Positions 24,044 through 32,692 of a stretch of 37,899 nucleotides of DNA are shown here, in pieces. Origin of the DNA: JACMRI01 sp043778625 (GTDB lineage Bacteria; Bacteroidota; Bacteroidia; UBA4408); contig JAYWFU010000151.1 in assembly GCA_043778625.1 (NCBI GenBank), positions 1 through 37,899 on the forward strand. The letters are read 5' to 3'. The stretch's first letter is position 1. Every line of letters begins with the position of its first letter. A program made the translations under genes and the position numbers. A model generated the notes under the pieces. That model saw only the letters and a program-made list of their open reading frames with translations, was not told the origin of the DNA and searched no databases.

Positions 24044-25618
24044 ATGCGTTTTATCATCAACCCAACATTTACTAACGAATTACCCGCAGATATCGTTACC
24101 ACTAACGAACCTCGACAAGTGTTTAATGCCTGCTATTCGTACGTTACGCCACGTGTGCCTTCGCAACCACGGTTGGTAAGTACCACACCAGAAGTACTTG
24201 ATTTACTTGGGTTAAGTACTAACGATGCATATAGTGATGAATTTTTAAGCGTTTTTTCGGGAGCTAGTGTTATACCTACTACCAAGCCTTACGCTATGTG
24301 CTATTCTGGGCATCAGTTTGGTAATTGGGCAGGGCAATTAGGCGACGGTAGAGCTATTAACTTAACTGAGGTGGAGTATGCTAATAAACGCTGGGCATTG
24401 CAACTTAAAGGAGCAGGGCGCACGCCTTACTCCCGCACTGCTGATGGATTGGCAGTATTGAGGTCGTCCGTTCGTGAGTTTTTGTGCGCAGAGGCTATGC
24501 ACCATTTAGGTGTGGCTACTACTCGTTCGTTATCGCTTATGCTCACGGGCGATAACGTGTTACGCGACGTATTGTATAACGGTAACGCCGCTTACGAGCA
24601 AGGGGCGGTAGTGTGCCGTGTGGCGCAATCGTTTGTGCGCTTTGGTAATTTTGAATTATTTGCCGCAAGGCAAGATATTAACAACCTACAGGCACTAACT
24701 AATTATACAATTACCCACTTTTATCCACACCTAACAGTAGGTAACAAACAATGCTATGTGCAGTTTTTTGAAGCCGTGGCTAATGCAACATTAACTATGG
24801 TTATTAATTGGCAACGTGTGGGGTTTGTGCATGGTGTAATGAATACCGATAATATGTCGATACTTGGGCTAACCATTGATTATGGCCCTTACGGCTGGTT
24901 GGAAGGTTTTGATAATAACTGGACTCCTAATACTACCGATGCGCAACACAGTAGATATAGGTACGGTAATCAAATTAATGTTGCGGGTTGGAATTTAGTA
25001 CAACTAGCCAATGCATTATACCCCTTAATTGAGGATACAAAAACGTTACAAGCCATACTTGATAATTATTACGAACAGGCATCAAGTAATTACTTAACTA
25101 TGATGCGTAATAAATTAGGTTTGCAAAATGCGATGGATAATGATGTGGCATTAATATCCGATTTAGAAAAAGTACTACCACTTACCGAAACGGATTTCAC
25201 TATTTTTTTTAGAACATTAAGTACCGTAAAAAAACACAGTGTACTAACCCATACCATAACTGATTTGCAACCTATTATAACCGCATTTTATAGCCCTGAA
25301 ACCTTAACTGGCAATGTGCTTGACGCTTGGTGTGCGTGGTTACACAAGTATAACACTCGATTACAAAGCGAAACTATTAATGATACCGAACGCCAGTGTA
25401 CTATGAATTTAGTAAACCCTAAGTACGTGCTACGCAACTACATGGCTCAGTTAGTTATTGATGCTGCCGAAAATAATGATTACACATTATTACACGAAAT
25501 GCAAACATTGCTAAAACAACCTTACAGTGAGCAACCCGAATATGAACATTGGTTTGTTAAACGCCCCGAATGGGCACGCCACAAGATAGGTTGTTCAATG
25601 CTTTCGTGCAGTTCGTAA
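24044..25618 (+). CDS. selO: Protein adenylyltransferase SelO (YdiU/UPF0061)
   Basis: SelO is a pseudokinase-fold enzyme that transfers AMP to Ser, Thr or Tyr residues of target proteins, linked in other organisms to oxidative-stress responses. The 524-residue protein shows SGHQFGNWAGQLGDGRAINL (89-108), the Lys-containing LQLKGAGRTPYSRTADG (about 120-135), SSVREFLCAEAMHHLGV, and the metal-binding region VHGVMNTDNMSILGLTIDYG. The chain ends SCSS. In eukaryotic SelO the corresponding residue before the last Ser-Ser is selenocysteine; here it is Cys522, encoded by TGC. It is a single gene, divergent from the protease and convergent with the glycosyltransferase that ends 3 bases away at 25622. 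Confidence 0.96.
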   Translation: MRFIINPTFTNELPADIVTTNEPRQVFNACYSYVTPRVPSQPRLVSTTPEVLDLLGLSTNDAYSDEFLSVFSGASVIPTTKPYAMCYSGHQFGNWAGQLGDGRAINLTEVEYANKRWALQLKGAGRTPYSRTADGLAVLRSSVREFLCAEAMHHLGVATTRSLSLMLTGDNVLRDVLYNGNAAYEQGAVVCRVAQSFVRFGNFELFAARQDINNLQALTNYTITHFYPHLTVGNKQCYVQFFEAVANATLTMVINWQRVGFVHGVMNTDNMSILGLTIDYGPYGWLEGFDNNWTPNTTDAQHSRYRYGNQINVAGWNLVQLANALYPLIEDTKTLQAILDNYYEQASSNYLTMMRNKLGLQNAMDNDVALISDLEKVLPLTETDFTIFFRTLSTVKKHSVLTHTITDLQPIITAFYSPETLTGNVLDAWCAWLHKYNTRLQSETINDTERQCTMNLVNPKYVLRNYMAQLVIDAAENNDYTLLHEMQTLLKQPYSEQPEYEHWFVKRPEWARHKIGCSMLSCSS

Positions 25619-25621
25619 TAA

Positions 25622-26386
25622 TTATTTAATAAAGTACTGTAGTAGTTTACGTAGTGGCTTTACATAAAGTGTAAACCAATAAGGTGTTAGGTTATTTACT
25701 ACCCACGCTTTGCGGTCGGCTTTATTGGCTATTAACCTATTGCTGAGCGATGCGTTGCTCATGCCGCCTACACGCATTTTTATTATAGCTTGTGGCAAAT
25801 AATTAATTGATAATTGATGCTTGTGTACAAAGCGCAACATTAGTTCGTAATCAGCGGCCGATTGCATATCTAACCTAAAATTTCCGTACTGTTCGTACAC
25901 CGTTTTGCGCACAAAAAACGTAGGGTGTGGTGGCATCCAACCCCACTTAAAAGCATTAGGGCTGTATGTGCCCGATTGCCAATTGCGGACTACTTTATCA
26001 GTATTGGTAGCGTTCACATACAGTAAATTAGCATACAGCAAATTAGCATTATTAGCTTGCATACTTTCCACTACGTTTTGTAGTATGTTAGCATTGGTAT
26101 AAAAATCATCGGCGTGTAGTAGCCCTATTATTTCGCCACTGGCTAGTGCTAACCCCTTGTTAATGGCATCGTACATGCCTTTGTCGGCCTCGGATACAAT
26201 GCGTGTAGTAGGGGTGGCGTGCGCAGTAACAATGGACAATGTATCATCGGTAGATAATCCATCAATAACAATATATTCCACGTTGGTATAGGTTTGCATC
26301 GCTACCGATTGCATAGTATTAGCAATGGTTGTAGCGTTATTACGGCACACGGTAATAATAGTTACTAAGGGCTTAGCGGCTATCAT
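25622..26386 (-). CDS. Family 2 (GT-A fold) glycosyltransferase
   Basis: The 254-residue protein matches the GT2 pattern: PLVTIITVCRNNATTIANTM, then VEYIVIDGLSTDDT for nucleotide binding, SEADKGMYDAINKGLALASG, and LLHADD for the DXD-type metal site. A later segment, GWMPPHPTFFVRK, and AADYELMLRFVHKH fit acceptor binding. It resembles WcaE/ST-type polysaccharide transferases. Its ATG overlaps the stop of the WcaF-like gene by 4 bases, so the two are translationally coupled and probably act on the same extracellular polysaccharide. There is no polymerase or flippase in the window, so these could be a satellite pair of a larger locus. Confidence 0.93.
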   Translation of the reverse strand: MIAAKPLVTIITVCRNNATTIANTMQSVAMQTYTNVEYIVIDGLSTDDTLSIVTAHATPTTRIVSEADKGMYDAINKGLALASGEIIGLLHADDFYTNANILQNVVESMQANNANLLYANLLYVNATNTDKVVRNWQSGTYSPNAFKWGWMPPHPTFFVRKTVYEQYGNFRLDMQSAADYELMLRFVHKHQLSINYLPQAIIKMRVGGMSNASLSNRLIANKADRKAWVVNNLTPYWFTLYVKPLRKLLQYFIK

Positions 26387-26931
26387 TGTATTACCCTATC
26401 TTTAATTTTCACGGCAGGGTTTCCTCTGTAAATACTGTATGCTTCTAAATTAATACTAGCCACCGAAGCCACTGTTAGCAGGGCGTGCGAGTGCGCTACT
26501 ACTCCGCCCGTAACTACGGCTTGTGCGCCTATCCACACACCGTCGTGTAATGTAATAGGTTGTACTATTAAATCAAAAGTTGATTTTTTGTAATTATGAT
26601 TACCGCATAACAACAGCGCGCCTTGCGATACACACACGTTATTATGCAAGGTTACTTGTGCTAGATTATCTATCCATACATTTTCGCCTATCCAACAATA
26701 ATTACCAATAGTAAGCAACCAAGGATATTTAATATTTACGTTGGGCTTAATAACTACACCCACACCCACACGTGCGCCAAACAAGCGAAGTAGCGGTGCT
26801 TTAATACCATTTAACACACTAAATGCGTTATTAAACACTAGTTGATTAACTACATACCATAACGCTATTTTTAGTTTGTTAGCGGGTGTGTACCAAGCGT
26901 TGTTAAAGGTGTTGAGTTGGGTGGTATTCAT
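26383..26931 (-). CDS. WcaF-like hexapeptide-repeat O-acetyltransferase
   Basis: The 182-residue protein has the left-handed beta-helix pattern of hexapeptide transferases. The sequence runs from GVVIKPNVNIKYPWLLTIGN through GENVWIDNLAQVTLHNNVCV and SQGALLLCGNHNYKKSTFDL to PITLHDGVWIGAQAVVTGGV. The N-terminal NNAWYTPANKLKIALWYVVN and the CGNHNY..STFDL segment are typical of the WcaF group, which acetylates sugars of extracellular polysaccharides using acetyl-CoA. The His in GNHNY is a likely catalytic residue. It overlaps the GT2 gene by 4 bases and lies 9 bases after mgtE. Substrate sugar is unknown. Confidence 0.93.
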   Translation of the reverse strand: MNTTQLNTFNNAWYTPANKLKIALWYVVNQLVFNNAFSVLNGIKAPLLRLFGARVGVGVVIKPNVNIKYPWLLTIGNYCWIGENVWIDNLAQVTLHNNVCVSQGALLLCGNHNYKKSTFDLIVQPITLHDGVWIGAQAVVTGGVVAHSHALLTVASVASINLEAYSIYRGNPAVKIKDRVIQ

Positions 26932-26940
26932 TACACTAAA

Positions 26941-28293
26941 TTAAAATACACTATACAATAAATGCCCAATAGTAAAGTAAATAAACGCACCCAATATATC
27001 GTTAGTAGTAGTAATGAAAGGTCCTGTGGCTAAGGCGGGATCTATTTTGTACTTGTTAAGTAATAGCGGTACAAATGTACCAAACACTGATGCAAACACA
27101 ATGGCCGACATTAGCGAAATGCTTACGGTATAGGTTAATGCAAGGGTATCGCAGGTAAATAAGTTATATGCCAAAATTAACAACGAACAGATTAAACCGT
27201 TAAGTAAACCAGTACCTAACTCCTTAAACAAGCGAGGAGTAATATCTTTAATTTGAATACTATTATTGGCCAAGCCCTGCACTATTATTGCCGAACTTTG
27301 TACGCCCACATTGCCACCCATGGCGGCTATCATGGGTATGAACGATGCCATTTCGGGGTGTAGTTGTATAACACCTTCGTGGCTAGCTATAACACGCGAA
27401 CCTAGCACACCGCCCACCATTGCTACTAATAGCCAAGGTAAGCGCGATTTTAAGGATTCAAATATCGAGTCGTTTTCGTTAATATCGCCTGATATACCCG
27501 CCATTGATTGGTAATCTTTTTCGGCCTCTTCTTGCATTACGTCCACCACGTCATCTACGGTAATGCGCCCGACAAGCCTGCCTAGAGTATCTATTACGGG
27601 TATTACTACTAAGTCGTATTTTTTAAATACTTGCGCTACTTCTTCTTTGGGAGTATTGGTTTTTACGGATATAATATCTTGGTCGTAAATATCTTTTACC
27701 ATGGCATCGGCTGATGCTAGGAGTAGTTTTTTGAGAGATAATAATCCTAATAGTTTTTCGTCGTCATCTACTACATATACTGCATACACGGTTTCTACCT
27801 TTTCGGCTTGGTCGCGCATTTCGGCTATGCAGGTTTGAGTGTTCCAGTTGGCGTTGGCTTGTATGAGTTCCTTTGCCATTAAGCCTCCTGCCGTATCTTC
27901 GTCGTAGTTAAGTAAGTCCACAATATCGCTACTGTGTTCCATATTAGTTATTTGGGCAAGTACTTCCTCTTGTTTTTCTTCTGATAATTCGTTCAGTACA
28001 TCGGCAGCATCGTCGGTATCAAGGTTATCAATAATTTGCTCAGCAATTTCTTTGGACGTAAGTCCACTCATTATTTGCTCTCGCTGCTCCTCGTCAAGCT
28101 CTAACAGTACTTCCGCCGCAAATTCGGGCGACAAATGTGCATACACATATTGCGCCTCCTTGGTGTTTAAATCATTAAAAAAAAATGCTACGTCAGGCGC
28201 ATACGTTTCCTGCTCCAGCAATTGTATGTGTGCGCAATCGTTATGCTTTACAGCATTTTTAAGGGTGGTTATGTCTATTAGTATGTTTTCCAA
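26941..28293 (-). CDS. mgtE: Magnesium transporter MgtE
   Basis: MgtE is a dimeric Mg2+ channel gated by cytoplasmic Mg2+. The 450-residue chain has the N-domain (about 20-130, with LSPEFAAEVLLELDEEQRE and SDIVDLLNYDEDTAGGLM), a CBS pair at about 130-255 (GLLSLKKLLLASAD, VIPVIDTLGRLVGRITVDDV), and five transmembrane helices to the end. The pore signature is MIAAMGGNVGVQSSAIIVQG. I use the TTG at 28293, since no in-frame ATG precedes it before a stop and the next Met is deep in the N-domain. No M-box riboswitch is visible in the 109 bases upstream. It lies between the MBL-fold gene and the acetyltransferase pair and may share their transcript. Confidence 0.95.
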   Translation of the reverse strand: MENILIDITTLKNAVKHNDCAHIQLLEQETYAPDVAFFFNDLNTKEAQYVYAHLSPEFAAEVLLELDEEQREQIMSGLTSKEIAEQIIDNLDTDDAADVLNELSEEKQEEVLAQITNMEHSSDIVDLLNYDEDTAGGLMAKELIQANANWNTQTCIAEMRDQAEKVETVYAVYVVDDDEKLLGLLSLKKLLLASADAMVKDIYDQDIISVKTNTPKEEVAQVFKKYDLVVIPVIDTLGRLVGRITVDDVVDVMQEEAEKDYQSMAGISGDINENDSIFESLKSRLPWLLVAMVGGVLGSRVIASHEGVIQLHPEMASFIPMIAAMGGNVGVQSSAIIVQGLANNSIQIKDITPRLFKELGTGLLNGLICSLLILAYNLFTCDTLALTYTVSISLMSAIVFASVFGTFVPLLLNKYKIDPALATGPFITTTNDILGAFIYFTIGHLLYSVF

Positions 28294-28402
28294 GGAGCGA
28301 TGCTTTATTTTAAAAAATGAACAATAGTATTTTAAATGCTAGTTTGATATAAATATCTCTATTTCGCTCAAAAAAATATTGAATAGAGTGAGGGGGTAAA
28401 TT

Positions 28403-29710
28403 CTATGATGTCTTATGTATGATACAACAATATTTAATATTTAGTCTTGAAAACTGTGTATTTAAAAAAATTGTAGCGCGAAGATCATTCAAAACATTGT
28501 GTGATGGGTGCCCATACGTATTTCCATAACCAAAGTTACACACCGAAACAACTTCATTTTCCCAACGATTGATATCGCTTCCTATATTTAATAATTTAAA
28601 CTCTTCAAAACACCAGTTTTTCGAAGCACCATGGTGCGGCACTTGAACAACATGCACAGCAGTTAGTTTATCTTTAAATTTATCAGGGAAATTAATTTTA
28701 CTCTCATTATTGTCTCTTAGCGACGTATCTCCAAATAAAAGAGTTTTTAAAGTTAGGTTATTTTTATTTTCAAAAAAACTGTCATGGTTTTTATTTCGAT
28801 AACCAAAATCGTGATGCCTATCATTTAATTCGCTACTAGAATCAATGTGAGTATGAAGGTATTCAGCATTAATTGGGCCGTGCAAAAGAACGAGTCCATG
28901 AGCATTTATTTCTCCAATATGTTTTAAATAGTATTCACGAGCCTTTTTTCGCTTACTCGTTAATAATTGTTTTAAATCATCAATCGTTAAGTCGTCTTTT
29001 ATTTTTAGTAAGGACTTTAAACCCTCGTGTAGTTTATTTACTACTCCCTCATTTACACCTTGTACATAAGTTGTAAATTCCCATTTGTTTTGGATAAAAA
29101 ATTGTAAATTATTGTCAAAAACATTTGATTCTTCTCCTAATCCCTCTTCAGTTATTCTTGTTCCTCTTCGATAAATGTAACCAAGATTATTGTTATTGCT
29201 AGCATAACCTTCATATTCATTATTTTTATTAGGCTTAATAAAGAACAACTTAGTGCCTTCACTTTTTTCCTTAATAAAATCAGTTGGACTTTCAATAAAT
29301 GAAATATAATCATCTAATGAGAGACTATAAGTTGGATCAATATCATCAGGAAATGAAAGTAGAGAAAACGTCCTTTCTCTTATTTCGAGGTAAGGTAAAA
29401 TAATATTTTTGACCTTAAAATTTTCAAATAATTGTCCCAAACCAGATACGTGATCATAATCTAAATGAGATATAAACAATAATTCAATTTCAATTTCATT
29501 TGAATTATCATTTTTCAAAGGATAATTCAAATGTTTAAAATTATTAATTTCATTAGTTAACGCGGATTTATTCCCATTTATAAAAGAGCTTGTACCGCAA
29601 TCATAAACAACAGTTGTTGTTTTTTCCTCTTGATAATCCCAAATGCGTCCCCCATAAAACAATCCCTGTCCAGCTTTGTGAAATGAAAATTTTGCCTTCA
29701 TTGGTTTCAT
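28403..29710 (-). CDS. Standalone metallo-beta-lactamase-fold hydrolase
   Basis: The 435-residue protein shows an MBL-fold metal site of the ComEC-like type: SHLDYDHVSGLGQL at residues 81-94 (HxDxDH in place of HxHxDH), later LLFGDTSLRDN, and VPHHGASKNW. The start KFSFHKAGQGLFYGG and VVYDCGT fits an N-terminal beta-strand pair of the fold. No membrane helices or signal peptide are seen, so it is not ComEC itself. The substrate is unknown; nucleic acid or a nucleotide is possible. Its composition is distinctly A+T-, Lys-, Asn- and Glu-rich compared with its Thr/Ala/Gln-rich neighbours, which suggests transfer. It lies 23 bases after the PD40 gene and 109 before mgtE. MBL proteins occur in some defence loci, such as Avs1A, but no NTPase or protease partner is here. 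Confidence 0.8.
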   Translation of the reverse strand: MKPMKAKFSFHKAGQGLFYGGRIWDYQEEKTTTVVYDCGTSSFINGNKSALTNEINNFKHLNYPLKNDNSNEIEIELLFISHLDYDHVSGLGQLFENFKVKNIILPYLEIRERTFSLLSFPDDIDPTYSLSLDDYISFIESPTDFIKEKSEGTKLFFIKPNKNNEYEGYASNNNNLGYIYRRGTRITEEGLGEESNVFDNNLQFFIQNKWEFTTYVQGVNEGVVNKLHEGLKSLLKIKDDLTIDDLKQLLTSKRKKAREYYLKHIGEINAHGLVLLHGPINAEYLHTHIDSSSELNDRHHDFGYRNKNHDSFFENKNNLTLKTLLFGDTSLRDNNESKINFPDKFKDKLTAVHVVQVPHHGASKNWCFEEFKLLNIGSDINRWENEVVSVCNFGYGNTYGHPSHNVLNDLRATIFLNTQFSRLNIKYCCIIHKTS

Positions 29711-29733
29711 TCAATTATTAATTTAATACCCAA

Positions 29734-31281
29734 CTACTTACTCGGCGTAAGCACCAAATCTTGTTCTATTTCGTTTACATAATCACTCTTATCCAGTATG
29801 TTTATGGTTTGTGTTATGGTTTTAAAACCAGTGGCTTCAATACTTACTTCGTAAGTGCCTGCGGGCAATATCATTATGTATTTGTTACTATTAATGTTAG
29901 ATAGATAGGTGCCGTAAATTTCGGTGGTTTTGGTATCGGTAACGGTTATAGATACTTGACTAATTTTTTTGAGTAAGTCGGTACTGGCACAGTTACCACG
30001 CAATACCGTTTGTTTCGATTCTACATCGTTAAACGTTACACGATAAATATCTTGGTCGCCCAAACCCTCCTTGCGCACAGCAGTAATATAGCCGTGTTTA
30101 CCGCCTTCCTCCATACATAGGTTCAAATCATCGTCGGGCGTGTTCAGCGGAAAACCAATATTGCTTGGCACTTTCCAAGCTTGTGTGGCATCGTCTAATT
30201 CCGTTTTAAAAATATCATAGCCGCCCATGCTGGTGTGCCCTTTAGAACTAAATAATAGCGTTTTTCCATCAACTGTTATTTGCGGAAAATCTTCGTCAAA
30301 GGCAGTGTTTATAATATTGCCCATATTTTGTGCATTGGCCCACTGCCCGTTAGGTAAGCGTTTGCAGGTGTACAAATCCATTCCGCCGTAACCACCTTCG
30401 CGGTCGCTGGCAAAGTATAGTATATCGTCGTTGGTGGTTATGCTTGCCGCTATTTCGTTGCCTTTACTGTTAATATTGGGTGCGGGTAATGCAAACGGTG
30501 TGGTGTATTCGCCTTTGTTGTAAGTGCCCAAATACAAATCGCCACTGCTGGTATTGTTATCATACCAAAATACTAGTTCGTTACCATCAGGCGAAAGCCC
30601 TACAATTTCTTCGTTACCCTCGTTGGTATTAATATTTGTAGGTAATGCTTTTGCCTTGGTAAACGTGCCTTTGGTAGTTATGGAGGTATACACATCAGCA
30701 TAAAAACGACCGTCGGCACTCATGTCGCCATCGCGGCGAGAGTTAAAATATAATAGACCTTCGTTTTTGGTAATGAACGGAAAATAATCGGCAAACGGGC
30801 TATTTACATTTTTACCCAAGTTTTCAAACGAAACATTTACTGGGAACTTCATAAACTCTTTGCCGTTATAGCAATGTTCAATGTCTCGGTCTACCTCTTT
30901 TAAATTTAGCGCATTGCCTTTGTTTTTAAGTTTAAATGCTGTGTATAATTTTATAGCCTCGTCAAATTTGCTATTTAAATGATTAGCCTTTGCTAGCAAA
31001 TATAAGGCATCGGGGTAATCGTTTGGTTTTTCATCTACCACTTTTTGCAAATAGGGCGCGGCACTAATTTTATTAGTATTGGTGTTTAAATACGCCACAC
31101 CAATGCGGTAGTTGTATAACGGATTGCTGGCATCAGCCTCAACAAGTAATAAATACTCCTCAAGCGCACGCTCAAAATTTCGAGCCTGAAATAATTCGTT
31201 GGCTTGCTTTACACTTCCTTTGTTTTGCGCCGAAACAAGCGTAGCTGATAAGGCAACTAATAGTGTTAAAATTTTATTCAT
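29734..31281 (-). CDS. Periplasmic TPR/PD40-propeller protein (PorE-like, no OmpA domain)
   Basis: The 515-residue protein has a signal peptide (ends TLVSAQ, residue 19) and TPR-like helices (about 20-140). A WD40/PD40-like propeller follows with repeated FNSRRDGDMSADGRFY, LYFASDREGGYGGMDLY and LLFSSKGHTSMGGYDIF. A C-terminal CarboxypepD-regulatory-like beta domain (about 420-512) ends ILDKSDYVNEIEQDLVLTPS. This order matches the N-terminal parts of PorE and related OmpA-family proteins. However, the C-terminal OmpA peptidoglycan-binding domain is missing and the chain ends shortly after the beta domain. It may be a periplasmic scaffold or T9SS-associated protein. The gene lies 9 bases after coaE. 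Confidence 0.88.
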   Translation of the reverse strand: MNKILTLLVALSATLVSAQNKGSVKQANELFQARNFERALEEYLLLVEADASNPLYNYRIGVAYLNTNTNKISAAPYLQKVVDEKPNDYPDALYLLAKANHLNSKFDEAIKLYTAFKLKNKGNALNLKEVDRDIEHCYNGKEFMKFPVNVSFENLGKNVNSPFADYFPFITKNEGLLYFNSRRDGDMSADGRFYADVYTSITTKGTFTKAKALPTNINTNEGNEEIVGLSPDGNELVFWYDNNTSSGDLYLGTYNKGEYTTPFALPAPNINSKGNEIAASITTNDDILYFASDREGGYGGMDLYTCKRLPNGQWANAQNMGNIINTAFDEDFPQITVDGKTLLFSSKGHTSMGGYDIFKTELDDATQAWKVPSNIGFPLNTPDDDLNLCMEEGGKHGYITAVRKEGLGDQDIYRVTFNDVESKQTVLRGNCASTDLLKKISQVSITVTDTKTTEIYGTYLSNINSNKYIMILPAGTYEVSIEATGFKTITQTINILDKSDYVNEIEQDLVLTPSK

Positions 31282-31290
31282 AGTAGTGAG

Positions 31291-31875
31291 TTATTTAGTG
31301 GTAAATAATTGATGTAAGTGTAAAATTTGTGGGAGTACTAAACTATCATTATTGTTTGAAATAGCATAATTTGCGCGCTTTATTTTTTCGGTGTCGTTTA
31401 ATTGGTTATTAATGCGTTGCATTACTTGGTGGTATGTACTCCCGTCGCGCTGCATAACTCTGTTAATGCGGGTTTCGATACTTGCCGTTACAAGCACAGT
31501 AGCATCAAGTTGTTGGTGTAAATTAACCTCGAACAGCAAGGCTGACTCTTTAATAATATAGGTATGATGACCATTAATAGCGCAAAACTCACTAAATGCA
31601 ACAGCTACTGCGGGGTGTAGTATGGCATTAAGTTGTTGTAGTTTTTGCGCATTGTTAAATACTAAATTACTTACATAATTGCGGTTATAGTGGCCAGCGG
31701 TAGTATATACCTCCGCCCCAAACGTGGTAATTAATTGGTTAGCAATAACTGGGTTGTACACTAATTGTTTAGCACAATTATCGCTATTAAATACAGGTAC
31801 ACCAAGTACGGTAAATACTTTACTTATAGTAGTTTTGCCCGAACCTATGCCTCCTGTTAATCCTATGCGTAGCAT
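31291..31875 (-). CDS. coaE: Dephospho-CoA kinase
   Basis: CoaE phosphorylates the 3'-hydroxyl of dephospho-CoA, the last step of CoA synthesis. The 194 residues contain the P-loop GLTGGIGSGKTTISKVF (residues 5-21), the family's LHPAVAVAF and ALLFEVNLHQQLDATVLVTA segments, and RINRVMQRDGSTYHQVMQRI of the LID region. The length is normal for bacterial CoaE. It follows the two-component genes after a 76-base gap that contains a TATGTTTG -7 box (31904-31911), so it may have its own promoter. Downstream it is spaced 9 bases from the TPR/PD40 gene and is probably co-transcribed with it. Confidence 0.96.
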   Translation of the reverse strand: MLRIGLTGGIGSGKTTISKVFTVLGVPVFNSDNCAKQLVYNPVIANQLITTFGAEVYTTAGHYNRNYVSNLVFNNAQKLQQLNAILHPAVAVAFSEFCAINGHHTYIIKESALLFEVNLHQQLDATVLVTASIETRINRVMQRDGSTYHQVMQRINNQLNDTEKIKRANYAISNNNDSLVLPQILHLHQLFTTK

Positions 31876-31903
31876 TTGGTTGAGTATTAATTTTATTATT
31901 ATT

Positions 31904-31911
31904 CAAACATA
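31904..31911 (-). promoter_or_regulatory. -7 box upstream of coaE
   Basis: The minus strand reads TATGTTTG, matching TAnnTTTG, 28 bases before the coaE ATG and 41 bases past the stop of the response regulator gene. No clear -33 element is seen. Confidence 0.42.
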
Positions 31912-31951
31912 GTTTAAAATAATAGCATAATAAAAAAACAGTGCTTAGTAA

Positions 31952-32692
31952 TTACTTAAACAACGTTAAAAAGTTTCGCTTTTCGCTAACTGATACCACT
32001 AATTCTTGCCCAGTAACCATAATAACATTGCCTGAGTTGCGGTTATATTGTTTTATTAAACTTAAATTAACTGCGTGCGACTTATGAATACGACAAAATT
32101 CAGCCTTAGACAGTTCGTTTAAAATTAGCCCTATTTTCTTGGTGGAATAAAGTATAGTTCCGTTTACTAAATGCACATCGGTTTTGTGTTCTTGTGCGTA
32201 TAGGCACACAATGTCGTTGGTGCGCACTAGTTCAAAGCCTGAGGCAATAGCTATGGGTATTTTATTAGCTATGCCTGCCGTGTTGTTTATGGAGTGTAGT
32301 AGTAACTCAATGGTAGTACTGCTCGTTAATTTATCTTGTTGTTGTACTTTATTAATGGCAACTCTTAATTCGTCCTCGTCAATAGGTTTTAACAAATAGT
32401 CAAGCGCATTTTGTTTAATAGCCCCAATTGCATACTGTTCGTAAGCGGTAGTAAATATTATTTTAAAATTAGTATACGGGGCTTGCTTTAACAGCTCAAA
32501 GCCATCTTCTTTGGGCATATCAATATCTAGTAGCACAAGGTCAATAGTGTGGGTACGCATAAGTATTAATGCCTCTTGTACTGAGCCTGCAACGCCTATT
32601 AAATCTACGGTTGTGGCAAAACTATTTTTTAAAATAAGTTGTAACGATTGTTGCGCAAACTTTTCATCGTCTACTATAATACATTTAATCAT
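31952..32692 (-). CDS. LytTR-family response regulator
   Basis: The 246-residue protein has a receiver domain (1-125) and a LytTR DNA-binding domain (about 145-246). Receiver features are the acidic pair in IIVDDE (Asp8, Asp9), the phosphoacceptor Asp56 in LLDIDMPKEDG, Thr in FTTAY, and Lys in LLKPIDEDEL. The LytTR part includes FELVRTNDIVCLYAQEHKT, GLILNELSKAEFCRIHKSH and VNLSLIKQYNRNSGNVIMVT. Such regulators bind short promoter repeats as dimers. It overlaps the upstream kinase gene by 8 bases, a typical cognate pair. Target genes are not known; none is implied by the sequence. Confidence 0.95.
   Translation of the reverse strand: MIKCIIVDDEKFAQQSLQLILKNSFATTVDLIGVAGSVQEALILMRTHTIDLVLLDIDMPKEDGFELLKQAPYTNFKIIFTTAYEQYAIGAIKQNALDYLLKPIDEDELRVAINKVQQQDKLTSSTTIELLLHSINNTAGIANKIPIAIASGFELVRTNDIVCLYAQEHKTDVHLVNGTILYSTKKIGLILNELSKAEFCRIHKSHAVNLSLIKQYNRNSGNVIMVTGQELVVSVSEKRNFLTLFK

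Noticed and set aside
25601..25618. Selenocysteine codon at the SelO C-terminus
   Set aside because: The codon for the expected residue is TGC (Cys), not TGA, and the frame ends normally with TAA two codons later.
28357..28388. Terminator after the MBL-fold gene
   Set aside because: Only about 7 bp of CTCTATT/AATAGAG pairing with a long loop and no U-run; too weak to call.
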